From contig JAGHBN010000151.1 of assembly GCA_021160985.1 (NCBI GenBank), positions 1-36,840 on the forward strand: a stretch of 36,840 nucleotides of DNA, read 5' to 3'. The position numbers were made by a program, and so were the translations under genes. Positions 24,131-31,416 of the stretch are shown one piece after another. How positions within the stretch are numbered: the stretch's first letter is position 1; the number at the start of each line of letters is the position of its first letter. The stretch comes from Thermococcus sp. GTDB lineage: Archaea > Methanobacteriota_B > Thermococci > Thermococcales > Thermococcaceae. The notes below the pieces were generated by a model. That model was given only the letters and a program-made list of their open reading frames with translations. It did not search any database and was not told the DNA's origin.

Positions 24131-25114
24131 TTACTTAACCAAATACGCAGTTATAATGTCATACAGGCTACGCCTACGATCGTACTTTGCTATCCTAAGT
24201 ATCACTCTTACCCTTCCAAGCTCAGTATTAACCTCAAGTGCTACCTCTCTGAGATTTGACTGCCTACAGTTAACTTCTCCTTTGAGTATTGCCTTTTTGA
24301 TAACATCTGCAAGCCACTCACCACTTATACTTTCAGGAAATGGTGTTGCATCAAATTCTCCGTAGAAAACCTCATGTTCAACGTGTCTCCTACTTAAGTG
24401 TCTAATATAATTCTCCCGAAATCTAACTCTCCCAGGAGGCCAGTACCCACAGGGTGCATCCCTTCCTTTGAATTTTGGTAACTTTCTCGTTTCCTGATAC
24501 AATTCTATCTCAAACTTCTTCGCCTTGTTGGCGTCCCATCCGTTGAGGTATGCTTGGCCTAACAGCTGTCCGAATTCTTTTGGGGTGAAGAGGTCGTTGA
24601 TCTGATCGAGCTCGCTCTTCTTGATCTCCACCACGGTTGTGGAGCCGTCCTTGATAACGACTTTCTCGGCTATCGGCAATGGAATGAACCACAGTTTCTT
24701 CAGGTGAACCTCCACTTTCGGCTGGCTCATCGAATAACCCGCAACCCCAATAAAGCCATCAACAAACTCGGAGAGCTGTTTAAATCCTGCAGCCTTTAAC
24801 ACAGTGTCGGCAACTTCGCCTCCATACTTCTCAATCACCTTGCGAAGGCCACTTGCAGCAAGGACAAAGAGGCTAACTGTTAGTGCTGCCAGTTCAGTAT
24901 CGCCCACCATTATCCCTATCAATACTGGGATTGTCTGTGCGATCATTGGTCGAACATCGTCTCCGATTTTCCTTTTCAGATTGGATTCTTCCTGCAACGT
25001 TGCGGTGGTATTCCCTGTCGCGTTAACAAGGCTCGCCGCGGCGCTCGCTCCACTGACGGTCATCCCAAGGAAGAGCAACACAAGAGCCAAAGCCAGAAAC
25101 CGCTTCCAGCCCAT
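24131..25114 (-). CDS. Secreted polymorphic-toxin-like protein with C-terminal BECR/EndoU-like nuclease domain
   Basis: This 327-residue protein has a signal peptide (residues 1-25, ending SGASA), a short Thr/Asn-rich stretch, two adjoining hydrophobic segments (about 57-70 and 75-90) and a middle domain. Next is a junction motif AYLNGWDA (188-195), then a C-terminal domain with His239, His244 and His247 in YIRHLSRRHVEH, TPFPESISGEWLADVIKKAI, a beta region and a final IITAYLVK. This order (His pair, FP..s...i helix, strands, terminal T-A-Y) resembles bacterial EndoU and related BECR-fold RNase toxins; the exact family is inference. The DNA becomes AT-rich just after the junction. ATG 25114 follows GGAGGTGA. 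A putative immunity gene follows. Confidence 0.6.
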   Translation of the reverse strand: MGWKRFLALALVLLFLGMTVSGASAAASLVNATGNTTATLQEESNLKRKIGDDVRPMIAQTIPVLIGIMVGDTELAALTVSLFVLAASGLRKVIEKYGGEVADTVLKAAGFKQLSEFVDGFIGVAGYSMSQPKVEVHLKKLWFIPLPIAEKVVIKDGSTTVVEIKKSELDQINDLFTPKEFGQLLGQAYLNGWDANKAKKFEIELYQETRKLPKFKGRDAPCGYWPPGRVRFRENYIRHLSRRHVEHEVFYGEFDATPFPESISGEWLADVIKKAILKGEVNCRQSNLREVALEVNTELGRVRVILRIAKYDRRRSLYDIITAYLVK

Positions 25115-25425
25115 GCAGTCACCTCCAGTATCGTTCAGTTGGATAACAAATCCACACCTTAAAAAATTTACTATTTATTTTTAATGCTAACAGGACAATG
25201 GCAATTGAAATTAAACTACTTCATCATGAGAACCTTAAATTACAACCTTCAAGAGAGGACAACCCAAGAAACCGTAAATCCCAAGAAAACTCACAACGTA
25301 CAAGGGGAACAACTAAGTAGAGTCTAGCTTATTATGTTGGCATCCCACGATCTCAAGAGGAAAATGCAGGGCTCACCCTTCCTCGCATCATCATAAATCA
25401 GAAAGGAGAACGCCGATCATCGCCC
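25115..25425. other. AT-rich spacer upstream of the toxin-like gene
   Basis: On the minus strand GGAGGTGA at about 25118-25125 is the ribosome site for the toxin-like gene, and an A/T-rich stretch near 25165-25185 (AAAAATAAATAG) is a possible TATA region. The rest (25190-25425) has no open frame I can defend, no repeats and no RNA gene signature; the composition is AT-rich like the toxin module. Confidence 0.4.
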
Positions 25426-25878
25426 TCAGACTTCTTCTTTTACCGTGACAAACGAGACCATTGTTACTGTCTGATCTATGCCCTTTATCTCCCTGAGCCT
25501 GTCCACGACTATCTTTCCTATCTCCTCAGCGTTCGGTGCGCGAACTTTTATTAGCAAGTCCCACTCACCGGCAACGATGTGGACCTCATAGACGCCCTCA
25601 AGGGCAGCGACCCTCTCGGCTACTTCCCTCTGAGTGAGCCCCGAATCAGGGTCGTAGCGCGCCAGTATGAAGGCTGTCGTTCCCAGGTCAAGTTTCTTGT
25701 AGTTGGGCTTAACCGTGAACTTCTCGATTATCCCTTCATCAACCAGCTTCTTTATCCTGTAGTGCACTGTCGTCCTCGGGATGCCAAGTTTCTTGCTCAG
25801 AGATGCTATGTTCTCCCTGGCGTTTTCCTTAAGTTCCCTCAACAACCTTATGTCTGTAGCATCAAGCGAACTCGCCAT
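25426..25878 (-). CDS. Lrp/AsnC-family transcriptional regulator
   Basis: This 150-residue feast/famine regulator has an N-terminal winged HTH (DATDIRLLRELKENARENIASLSKKLGIPRTTVHYRIKKLVDEGIIEKFTV) and a C-terminal RAM/ACT-type ligand-binding domain. The latter includes TTAFILARYDPD, VYEVHIVAGEWDLLIKVRA and the C-terminal VTMVSFVTVKEE strand. Such proteins form octamers and respond to amino acids. The ATG at 25878 follows GGGGATCGCG. It does not closely match remembered P. furiosus LrpA or P. horikoshii FL11 sequences, so no symbol is given. Targets are unknown; the palindromic site before the aminotransferase gene is one candidate. Confidence 0.88.
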   Translation of the reverse strand: MASSLDATDIRLLRELKENARENIASLSKKLGIPRTTVHYRIKKLVDEGIIEKFTVKPNYKKLDLGTTAFILARYDPDSGLTQREVAERVAALEGVYEVHIVAGEWDLLIKVRAPNAEEIGKIVVDRLREIKGIDQTVTMVSFVTVKEEV

Positions 25879-25934
25879 CGCGATCCCCTTTTGTCATTAT
25901 TACAATTCACACCGTGATAATTGGAATGATTTCA

Positions 25935-26489
25935 TTATTTAAGGTTTTCCTTTAACCAAGTTGCAAAAGCGTGCAACGCCCTGCCCCTGTGAGATATCCT
26001 GTTCTTTTCGTCCGTTGTCATTTCGGCAAAAGTTCGGTCGAAACCTGAAGGTCTGAATATGGGATCGAACCCGAATCCACCGGTTCCCCTCGGCTCCTCG
26101 GTTATAACACCATCCACCCTGCCCTCAAAAATGTGAAGCTCACCGTCCCAGTACGCCACGATGCTCTTGAAATAGGCCCTCCTGTCCTCAATGCCCCCCA
26201 TAAGCTTCAGGATACCGTTTATTCCAAGAGTTTTGTAGACGTAGGCAGAATAAACCCCCGGAAAACCGTTAAGGGCCGAAATAAACAGGCCCGAATCATC
26301 TATGAAGAAAGGACCCTCAACTCTCTCCGCCAGCCATTTTACCCCGTAGTCCGCCACCTCCTCGAGGGAATCCGCCTGTATCTCTGGATACTCAACCTTC
26401 AGCTGGTAGACTTCCAACCCAACGCTGGCAAGGTACCTCCTGGCCTCCTCCACCTTACCAGGATTTGAAGTTATAAAAGCAACCCTCAT
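25935..26489 (-). CDS. XTP/dITP pyrophosphatase (Ham1/RdgB family)
   Basis: This 184-residue house-cleaning enzyme hydrolyses non-canonical purine nucleoside triphosphates (XTP, dITP, ITP) to monophosphates, preventing mutagenic incorporation. The family motifs are visible: [11 protein letters not shown] at the N-terminus, [37 protein letters not shown], and [20 protein letters not shown]. Length is normal. ATG 26489 follows a GGTGGTTCG site. It lies downstream of the adenosine-specific-kinase-like gene on the same strand with a short gap, so the two could be cotranscribed. Confidence 0.93.
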   Translation of the reverse strand: MRVAFITSNPGKVEEARRYLASVGLEVYQLKVEYPEIQADSLEEVADYGVKWLAERVEGPFFIDDSGLFISALNGFPGVYSAYVYKTLGINGILKLMGGIEDRRAYFKSIVAYWDGELHIFEGRVDGVITEEPRGTGGFGFDPIFRPSGFDRTFAEMTTDEKNRISHRGRALHAFATWLKENLK

Positions 26490-26536
26490 CGAACCACCGT
26501 AGAAAGGTATAAGGAAAGTCCTAAAAAAGTATGGCT

Positions 26537-27025
26537 TCAGTCGATCTTGTAGCCTATCTTCTCAACGAGCTCTCTGCGCTCCTCCTTCTGCTCGTCGGTC
26601 TCTACCCTGTTGGCGGCCTTGCCGTCCACCCCACCGAGAACGCTCCTCCCGAGGTCAGTCTCCGCGACGATGACCTGGAACGGATTCTCGCTGGCACCGT
26701 ATACCATTGCCACGGCGGGGTGGTTCTTGACCGCATTGAGAACGTTTATCGGAAACGCGTTCCTCATCAGAATCACGAAGACGTGACCGGCGCCTATTCT
26801 AACGGCATTCTTCGCTGCAAGCTCTTCCAGCTCGGGGTCGTTGCCCGTGTAGCGCGTGAGCTGGGGCTTTGCCTCGTTCATGGCTATTCCAAACTTGATT
26901 CCCGGAACCGTTGTCAGGAGCGTCTTCGCAAGGTCATCGACGGTGAATATCGAAAAATTCCCCTGGCCGATTATCACCTCAACGCCCTCGGGTTTTTCTA
27001 TCTCTACAACTTCCATCCTGACCAT
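26537..27025 (-). CDS. Adenosine-specific kinase family protein
   Basis: This 162-residue protein matches the archaeal adenosine-specific kinase family (PF04008): [49 protein letters not shown] near the start, [23 protein letters not shown] in the middle and [20 protein letters not shown] toward the end. Members were reported to bind adenosine or AMP; the in vivo reaction is not well established. ATG 27025 follows GGTGGTG with a 4-base spacer, so the later ATG at 27016 is not needed. It is divergent from a two-HTH regulator and has a minus-strand TATA (TTATATC) at about 27059-27066. Confidence 0.8.
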   Translation of the reverse strand: MVRMEVVEIEKPEGVEVIIGQGNFSIFTVDDLAKTLLTTVPGIKFGIAMNEAKPQLTRYTGNDPELEELAAKNAVRIGAGHVFVILMRNAFPINVLNAVKNHPAVAMVYGASENPFQVIVAETDLGRSVLGGVDGKAANRVETDEQKEERRELVEKIGYKID

Positions 27026-27096
27026 TACGCACCACCGGAAAGGTTTAATAGGGCCCGGGATATAACCTTTTCGCGAGAACCAAGCGGTGAGTGCCG
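27026..27096. promoter_or_regulatory. Overlapping divergent promoters
   Basis: The 71-bp spacer holds a plus-strand TATA (GGTTTAATA, about 27041-27049) for the regulator and a minus-strand TATA (TTATATCC, about 27058-27066) for the adenosine-kinase-like gene. They lie back to back, so occupancy of one probably hinders the other. The plus-strand ribosome site GCGGTGAG ends just before 27091. Confidence 0.55.
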
Positions 27097-28014
27097 ATGC
27101 CGGAGCCCCTTATGGAGGAGCTGAATTTTCTGGTTACACTCCTGGAAAAGTACCCCCTCGAGAGCCTAAAGAAGATAGCGGAGAGCGAGGGGATGGATTA
27201 TTACAAACTCAAGAGGCTCTACGATAAGTATTACGGGAAGTACGTAACCGTCAGCGCCATGTACAACATAAGGAAGATAGGCCTCAGGAGTTTTGTCGCC
27301 TTTATGAGCGTACCCTCCTCCTCACTGAAGGAGACTGCGATGAAAATCTCCCAAAATCCCTTTGTGCCATACATAAACCCCGCCTTCGGCTTTAAGAACG
27401 GCCTTTCAATTCTCCTGCACGTGCCCGCTGACCAGGTCGGCCTCATAGACGAATTCATGAGCCGGTACTCCGATGACTACGAGTACTATGAGATTAGAGG
27501 TTATCCCCCCTCCCACGACGACAACTTTGGGGAGTGGAACCTCAGCTACGAATATGCTATCCTCATGGACATCCTCAAGTGGAACGCCAGGACGCCGATA
27601 ACACAGATAGCCCAAGAAATAGGAAAGACGAGACCGACTGTCAGATACATGATAAACAGACTGAAAGAAGAGGGCATCCTCATCTCGTTCACCCCCCTTA
27701 TAGACATGAACGTGCACGACAGGGGGGTCATAGGGATCACAAAAGAGCTGGATGATACCGTTCTGGAAAGATTTAAGGACTATGAAATAACCGTAGGCCT
27801 CCTCCCGGGGCACGGCTACTTCCTCGAGTGGTTCTTTTCGTCACAGGAAGACCTGGGGACGAAGATTATGGAGTTCAGCCAGTACGTTGATAAAATCCTT
27901 GTCGAGTACTTCGACAAAACTTTCAAGGAGATGAACGACAGGCAGCTCGTAAAGAGATATCAGAGGATGGTAAAAAAGGATGGGAGCGGCTACTACCCAA
28001 TTACGAGCTTTTAG
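27097..28014 (+). CDS. Two-HTH transcriptional regulator, AsnC-like
   Basis: This 305-residue DNA-binding protein has an N-terminal HTH-like region (SLKKIAESEGMDYYKLKRLYDKYYG) and a central domain (about 45-150) of unknown ligand specificity. A second, clearer winged HTH is TPITQIAQEIGKTRPTVRYMINRLKEEGIL, followed by a C-terminal RAM-like region. This layout occurs in archaeal Lrp/AsnC-like regulators. ATG 27097 is chosen because the GCGGTGAG ribosome site is then well spaced; GTG 27091 would lie too close. It converges with the SPASM-domain gene, overlapping by 4 bases. Targets are unknown; the inverted repeat at 28999-29029 is one candidate site nearby. Confidence 0.75.
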   Translation: MPEPLMEELNFLVTLLEKYPLESLKKIAESEGMDYYKLKRLYDKYYGKYVTVSAMYNIRKIGLRSFVAFMSVPSSSLKETAMKISQNPFVPYINPAFGFKNGLSILLHVPADQVGLIDEFMSRYSDDYEYYEIRGYPPSHDDNFGEWNLSYEYAILMDILKWNARTPITQIAQEIGKTRPTVRYMINRLKEEGILISFTPLIDMNVHDRGVIGITKELDDTVLERFKDYEITVGLLPGHGYFLEWFFSSQEDLGTKIMEFSQYVDKILVEYFDKTFKEMNDRQLVKRYQRMVKKDGSGYYPITSF

Positions 28015-28943
28015 AGCAGCATTGGGCAGTATTCCATGCCGTCTATATCCCCAGTGGCCTGGTACTCCAGGGCCCGGCAGTCGTGACAGATGTATTTGAA
28101 CGGACAGGTGGCACAGGTTGGTATATTGTCCTTCGTCATCCTCCAGAAACTCTTCAGCATCTTTTTCTTCAATACGTCCTTGATACTATCCCTTTTCATA
28201 TCTGCAACTACGTAGTTCCTGAGCAGGGGGCACGGAAGAGCGTAGCCGTCAGCCGTTACGGCAAGGGTTCCTGCCAGGCAGACGTGGTAATCCTCCACGC
28301 TTGGGTTCAGCACCCTCCTGACCTCTATGACGTTGAAGTCGAGCCGCTTCGCAGAGCCTGGAAAGAGCACGTCGAGGTAAACCTCCCCCTGAAAGTTCAC
28401 ACAGCTTTCCTTGAGGTTCTTGAACTCGTATCCTGGAACTGTGATCAGCGCACCGTGAACCCCTTCAAGTTCCTCAAGCTTCCTGATGTTCTCCTCGGAG
28501 TACTCAAGCTCCACCACAGTTCTGACGCCCTCCACGGGCTTAACTTTATCAATGTCCTCGAGGAGGACAACGGCATAGACCTCTGGAACACCTATCTCAA
28601 CGGCATAAGCGGCCATGGAAAGAAGGTAATCAACGTTATCGTAGTTTGTGAGCCAGAGTTCCCCACCGTTTAAGTCCCTGAACTCCCTTATCAGCTCCTT
28701 TACGCGTTCAACACTCAGGGGGTCCCTTCTCAGTATGAACCTGTTGTTTCCAATGCAGCCTATTGACCTGGGTATGCCCGTGACCTCCGAGAACTTTCCC
28801 TTTCCAGCCCCAAGCTGAAGTATAAGCCTCTCCAGTTTTCCTGAGTGAGGCCTGTTGGCCCAGGGTGGTTTTGCCACGGCCACTATGTTTGGTGAGATTC
28901 CAGCAGGAACAAAGGTAGATGACTCATAACTCACCTTCTCCAC
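28011..28943 (-). CDS. SPASM-domain protein lacking the radical SAM cluster motif
   Basis: This protein of about 311 residues has a barrel-like N-terminal two-thirds and a clear SPASM domain at the end: HVCLAGTLAVTADGYALPC, CATCPFKYICHDC and EYC, eight cysteines suited to auxiliary [4Fe-4S] clusters. In the N-terminal part I find no CxxxCxxC, only an isolated Cys (SIGCIGNN). So it should not cleave SAM by the usual mechanism, or the family has diverged. A TATA box at 28975-28984 (minus) predicts transcription starting near 28950, so the long frame from 29042 is not the gene start. GTG 28943 after GGTGGTG is my choice; GTG 28949 or 28952 are possible. It neighbours moaE, but a role in pterin-cofactor chemistry is only suggested by context. 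Confidence 0.65.
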   Translation of the reverse strand: MEKVSYESSTFVPAGISPNIVAVAKPPWANRPHSGKLERLILQLGAGKGKFSEVTGIPRSIGCIGNNRFILRRDPLSVERVKELIREFRDLNGGELWLTNYDNVDYLLSMAAYAVEIGVPEVYAVVLLEDIDKVKPVEGVRTVVELEYSEENIRKLEELEGVHGALITVPGYEFKNLKESCVNFQGEVYLDVLFPGSAKRLDFNVIEVRRVLNPSVEDYHVCLAGTLAVTADGYALPCPLLRNYVVADMKRDSIKDVLKKKMLKSFWRMTKDNIPTCATCPFKYICHDCRALEYQATGDIDGMEYCPMLL

Positions 28944-28974
28944 ATGCACCACCGTACTGAAAAAGGAGAAATCC

Positions 28975-29029
28975 GTATATATACTTTTTCTATTCGGATT
29001 TTGCATACCTCTTTGTATAGTATGCAAAA
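28975..29029 (-). promoter_or_regulatory. SPASM gene promoter with upstream inverted repeat
   Basis: The TATA element GTATATATAC spans 28975-28984. About 14 bases further upstream is a perfect 10-base inverted repeat, TTTTGCATAC (28999-29008) and GTATGCAAAA (29020-29029), with an 11-base spacer. A site upstream of TATA would suit an archaeal activator; it also lies just after the moaE stop. Confidence 0.6.
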
Positions 29030-29038
29030 AATGAAAAA

Positions 29039-29467
29039 TCACCTATCGGGGATAGCCCTTTCCCCCTCAATCCAGAAGACACCTTCATCCGTGACTTCCC
29101 TCTTCCATACGGGAACCCTGTGTTTAACCTCGTCCACCGCCCACATACAGGCCTCGAATGCCTTCTCCCTGTGGGGAGAGACAGCTATAACGAGAATCGT
29201 GTCCTCTCCGACGGGGAGCTCCCCAACGCGGTGCCAGATAAGCATGTCAATAATCCCGAACTTCTCCAGGGCCTCTTTCCTTATCTTCTCCATCTCGTTC
29301 AGGGCCATTTCCTCATAAACCTCATATACCAGTTTCTTCACCGTTTTACCCCTGCTGTGTTCCCTTACTCTGCCGAGAAACACCACATACGCTCCAGCTT
29401 CCCTGCAGGAAACATAAGAAAGGGCTTCATCAACGCTGAACCTATCCTCAGTAACCCTGACCTTCAT
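29039..29467 (-). CDS. moaE: Molybdopterin synthase catalytic subunit
   Basis: MoaE, with MoaD, converts precursor Z (cyclic pyranopterin monophosphate) to molybdopterin, which in Thermococcales mainly carries tungsten for aldehyde oxidoreductases. Signatures are AYVVFLGRVREHSRGKTVKKLVYEVYEEMALNEM, IDMLIWHRVGELPVGEDTILVIAVSPHREKAFEACMWAVDEVKHRVPVWKRE with the catalytic Lys region, and the WIEGE end. The start ATG 29467 has a GGGGTGGTT site; the in-frame GTG at 29485 is upstream of it. A moaD-like gene and a MoeB/ThiF-like gene lie within 2 kb on the same strand but in a separate unit. Confidence 0.92.
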   Translation of the reverse strand: MKVRVTEDRFSVDEALSYVSCREAGAYVVFLGRVREHSRGKTVKKLVYEVYEEMALNEMEKIRKEALEKFGIIDMLIWHRVGELPVGEDTILVIAVSPHREKAFEACMWAVDEVKHRVPVWKREVTDEGVFWIEGERAIPDR

Positions 29468-29558
29468 CCAACCACCCCTAAACACATACCGCAGAGCCCT
29501 ATTAACATTATCCCAAAAGGTTTAAGTCCTGGGGGAGATATCCTCACCGGGTGAAAGA

Positions 29559-30401
29559 ATGAGAAAAAGGCTCCTCGCATTCTTCCTCATACTCCTAATT
29601 GGGGTCGCAGGCGGCTGCCTTGGAGATTCTAACTCAACGACATCCACCACGCCGCCAACCGAATCCAGCAGCAGCTCCATCCCAACACCCACCAAAACCA
29701 CCACTACCACGAGCCAGAACCCAATTGAAGTTCTCAAAACCTCCCTCGAAGAAATAGAAGAGTTCACCTACCTGGGCAGAACCAGCATACACATGAACGT
29801 AACCGTTCTCATGGGCAACCTCAGTCAGAACAACACCATAGCCCTCTCGATGCTGGAGAGCGGGTACATAGATTTTACGTCCACTGAGGCTGTAATAAAC
29901 ACCACCACCATAACCGAGCCCGACAACACCACCCTGAGGACGGTAAGAATCATAAAGGACGGGAAGACTTACCTCAAAACAACGATAGGGGCCGGAATTA
30001 GCTCCCTGAACGTTACTGAGAACACCTCACCCTTCATCTGGAATTACAACCCGGCCTCCCTTGCCAGGAAGTACATAACCGAAAATCCCGACGAGGTCAT
30101 CAGAAACGGTGAAACCACCGAACTAACATACACTCTAAGCTGGCAGGACGTTAAGGCGCTCGCGATACTTTACCTTGCCGTCACAGAGGATACCGGAATA
30201 GAGATAAAGGGCGGAAGACTCACCCTGACCTTCGAAGGAGGAGAACTCAAAGGCGTGGAACTGGAGTACACCGTTGTCACTACCAGCGTCGTCCAAGATC
30301 CCATCCTCGGCCAGATGACAATAAAAATCAGCGCCAAGGGCCTCAGCAGCTACGAGATAACCTCTATAAACAAAAAGATGAATGTGGAGACCCCTACCTG
30401 A
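29559..30401 (+). CDS. Secreted lipoprotein of unknown function
   Basis: This 280-residue exported protein has a signal peptide ending in a lipobox-like LIGVAGGC (Cys20). It continues with a Ser/Thr/Pro-rich linker (about residues 23-52) typical of surface proteins tethered away from the membrane. A beta-rich domain with many NxT/S sequons follows (for example NVTVLMGNLSQNNT). The domain contains repeated short strands like those of LolA/LppX-type lipid-binding folds, but I cannot assign a family. ATG 29559 follows GGTGAAAGA. It converges with the MoeB/ThiF-like gene with an 8-base overlap. Confidence 0.72.
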   Translation: MRKRLLAFFLILLIGVAGGCLGDSNSTTSTTPPTESSSSSIPTPTKTTTTTSQNPIEVLKTSLEEIEEFTYLGRTSIHMNVTVLMGNLSQNNTIALSMLESGYIDFTSTEAVINTTTITEPDNTTLRTVRIIKDGKTYLKTTIGAGISSLNVTENTSPFIWNYNPASLARKYITENPDEVIRNGETTELTYTLSWQDVKALAILYLAVTEDTGIEIKGGRLTLTFEGGELKGVELEYTVVTTSVVQDPILGQMTIKISAKGLSSYEITSINKKMNVETPT

Positions 30402-31092
30402 GATCAACCACATCGAAGGTGTTGAATGCCAGATCCACTATCAGAAACCTGTTCAGAAGGGGCTCCCCGAGCCCCGTCAGCAGTTTTATCGCCTCTAAGA
30501 CCTGTATCGATGCAACAGCTCCGGCCGTTGCCCCGAGTATTGGAAACTTCCCCTCTTTTTTCCCAGCGTTCGGGAATATCTCCCGGAGACTCTTAGTTAC
30601 CCCCGGAACTATTGTCGTTACCTGACCAAAGGTGCCCTCCACGGCACCGTGAACTAGGGGAACCCCTTTTCTGTGGGCGTAATCGTCGAGGAGAAATCGG
30701 GTCTCAAAGTTGTCGAGGCAATCGACTATCACGTCAACGCCGTCGAGAACCTCATCAACGTTTTCCTCCGTTAGCCTGCCCACGAACGTCTCTATCTTGA
30801 TGTCAGAGTTGAAGCGCTCGAGCTTCCATTTGGCGGACAGAGGCTTTGGATTCTTTCCAATATCCTCCTCCCAGTGGAGTATCTGCCTGTTCAGGTTGCT
30901 GAGCTCCGGCGTTTGTTCGTCTATAAGGAGTATTGTTCCCACCCCTGCAGCCGCCAGGTAGTACGCAACAGGGCTTCCAAGACCGCCGACTCCAACCACA
31001 GCCACTTTGGAGCCCTTGAGCTTCTCCTGACCCTCCGTTCCAAATATCATTATCTGCCGGTCGTACCTTTCGAGTTCCCTCTCGCTCAGCAT
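30394..31092 (-). CDS. MoeB/ThiF-family adenylyltransferase (E1-like)
   Basis: This 232-residue E1-like enzyme adenylates the C-terminal Gly-Gly of a ubiquitin-like sulfur carrier, here most likely the MoaD-like protein encoded directly upstream. Motifs: YDRQIMIFGTEGQEKLKGSKVAVVGVGGLGSPVAYYLAAAG (nucleotide-binding GxGGxGSP), ELSNLNRQ (Arg finger region), VIVDCLDNFETRFLLDDYAHRKGVPLVHGAVEG, and GVLG-like ILGATAGAVASIQVLEAIKLL. The two CxxC zinc motifs of E. coli MoeB and ThiF are missing; the only cysteine is in DCLDNF. ATG 31092 is one base after the MoaD stop region; an in-frame GTG at 31104 would overlap moaD. Confidence 0.88.
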   Translation of the reverse strand: MLSERELERYDRQIMIFGTEGQEKLKGSKVAVVGVGGLGSPVAYYLAAAGVGTILLIDEQTPELSNLNRQILHWEEDIGKNPKPLSAKWKLERFNSDIKIETFVGRLTEENVDEVLDGVDVIVDCLDNFETRFLLDDYAHRKGVPLVHGAVEGTFGQVTTIVPGVTKSLREIFPNAGKKEGKFPILGATAGAVASIQVLEAIKLLTGLGEPLLNRFLIVDLAFNTFDVVDLR

Positions 31093-31093
31093 T

Positions 31094-31360
31094 TTAACCA
31101 CCACTCACCGGCGGGAAGAGGGCAACTACGTCCCCGTCCTCGAGCATCTCATCAAAGCGAACGTAGCGGCCGTTGCGCGAGACGTTGACGTCAGCCAAAT
31201 CGTCATCCTCAGCGAATACTTCGTTTTTCAAAACAGGGTGCCTCTCTCTCAGAATATCGATGAGTTCTCTAACCGTTATCCCATCAGGAACCTCAAGCTC
31301 CTCCTCGCCCTTTCCGACAAGGGAGCGGTAGCGGGCAAAATACCTTAACTTGATCCTCAT
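31094..31360 (-). CDS. moaD: MoaD/ThiS-family ubiquitin-like sulfur carrier
   Basis: This 88-residue beta-grasp protein ends in PPVSGG, the diglycine that is thiocarboxylated by the E1-like enzyme. The fold signature is IKLRYFARYRSLVGKGEEELEVPDGITVRELIDILRE and LEDGDVVALFPPVSGG. With moaE it can form molybdopterin synthase; in archaea such proteins (SAMPs) can also modify proteins or serve tRNA thiolation. ATG 31360 follows GGTGGTG. It is coupled to the adenylyltransferase gene, whose start is one base after this stop. Confidence 0.88.
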   Translation of the reverse strand: MRIKLRYFARYRSLVGKGEEELEVPDGITVRELIDILRERHPVLKNEVFAEDDDLADVNVSRNGRYVRFDEMLEDGDVVALFPPVSGG

Positions 31361-31416
31361 TCACACCACCGGAGAAAGTTGGAGGGATGGTTAAAAAGGG
31401 TTGCTGGACGGTTTTG

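Noticed and set aside
25190-25425. Hidden gene in the spacer between the toxin-like gene and the Lrp/AsnC gene
   Set aside because: All six frames are short and lack ribosome sites; sequence looks non-coding.
28943-29042. N-terminal extension of the SPASM protein to 29042
   Set aside because: It would place the start upstream of the TATA box and run to the stop of moaE; the encoded sequence is not protein-like.
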